From assembly GCA_017631215.1 (NCBI GenBank), contig JAGBTR010000201.1:1-5597 (forward strand): a stretch of 5,597 bases of DNA, given 5' to 3'. Below are positions 5,498 through 5,597 of this stretch, piece after piece; within the stretch, counting starts at the first letter, position 1, and each line of letters starts with the position of its first letter. Made by a program: the position numbers and the translations under genes. A model generated the notes under the pieces. The model searched no databases, was not told the DNA's origin, and was given only the letters and a program-made list of their open reading frames with translations. The stretch is from Clostridia bacterium. Lineage in GTDB: Bacteria > Bacillota > Clostridia > Oscillospirales > CAG-272.

Positions 5498-5526
5498 TTG
5501 ACAAACAAGGCGCGTTAGGGTATAAT
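5498..5526 (+). promoter_or_regulatory. Consensus sigma-A promoter of the tRNA-Leu gene
   Basis: TTGACA (5498-5503), a 17 bp spacer and TATAAT (5521-5526) form a full consensus promoter, with a predicted start near 5533. It leaves a 5' leader of about 38 nt before the mature tRNA end, to be removed by RNase P. A nine-T tract (5480-5488) lies just upstream. Confidence 0.88.
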
Positions 5527-5570
5527 ATCGTAGTAGCTGATCAGGGATGCCCCGAGCGGTCGTCAAGAAT

Positions 5571-5597
5571 GCCGGTGTGGCGGAATTGGCAGACGCC
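5571..5597 (+). tRNA. tRNA-Leu, 5' end only (truncated by the window)
   Basis: The last 27 bases match the start of a bacterial tRNA-Leu: acceptor strand GCCGGTG, T8-G9, D-stem GCG pairing with CGC at 5593-5595, and D-loop GAATTGGCAGA with the invariant GG at 5588-5589. The GGCGGAATTGGCAGACGC stretch is typical of leucine tRNAs. The anticodon lies beyond the window, so the isoacceptor is unknown and a different tRNA cannot be formally excluded. Confidence 0.88.

Noticed and set aside
4966..5508. A 180-codon minus-strand frame opposite the second PII-like gene and the terminator region.
   Set aside because: It runs through the hairpin and T-tract, has low-complexity composition and overlaps a well-supported coding gene.
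1..5597. CRISPR array, insertion sequence, toxin-antitoxin pair or phage gene.
   Set aside because: No repeat-spacer pattern, transposase motif, terminal inverted repeats or small toxin-like pair was found. The tRNA at the right edge shows no attachment-site duplication within the window.

Overview
This window reads as a chromosomal segment of a Gram-positive gut-type Firmicute, most likely a Clostridia (Oscillospirales-like) genome. That placement is an inference. It rests on strong AGGAGG-type ribosome binding sites before every gene, near-consensus sigma-A promoters, GC-rich coding sequence set against AT-rich intergenic DNA, and the short Gram-positive form of mannonate dehydratase.

Left arm (1-1937, minus strand): a hexuronate catabolic operon reads leftwards as uxuA (D-mannonate dehydratase), then an SDR-type D-mannonate oxidoreductase (uxuB, like B. 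subtilis YjmF), then the first eight codons of a third gene cut by the window edge. Together the two complete enzymes convert D-fructuronate to D-mannonate and then to 2-keto-3-deoxygluconate (KDG). The isomerase, KDG kinase and KDPG aldolase are not in view. The operon has a good promoter (TTTACA, 17 bp, TATAAT with extended -10 TG) and an AT-rich UP-like element made of tandem 10-mers.

Centre (1938-2268): a divergent control region of about 330 bp holds the uxuA promoter and a perfect-consensus promoter (TTGACA, 17 bp, TATAAT) firing right. The two leaders share a TTTCCATAGG(G)AGG block at similar distances from the two predicted transcript starts.

Right arm (2269-5406, plus strand): four tightly spaced genes. 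They are a ThuA-family protein, a 508-residue polytopic membrane protein with two DUF1538 repeats, and two consecutive small proteins that look like divergent PII (GlnB-like) paralogues. The last three sit 20 nt and 1 nt apart and are almost certainly translated from one mRNA. The membrane protein plus two PII-like proteins is the most interesting part of the window. It looks like a PII-controlled transporter or channel of unknown substrate. The two membrane repeats appear to lie in opposite orientation in the membrane.

Right edge (5407-5597): a long GC-rich hairpin closes the operon. It is followed by a T-tract, a second perfect-consensus promoter and the 5' end of a tRNA-Leu truncated by the window.
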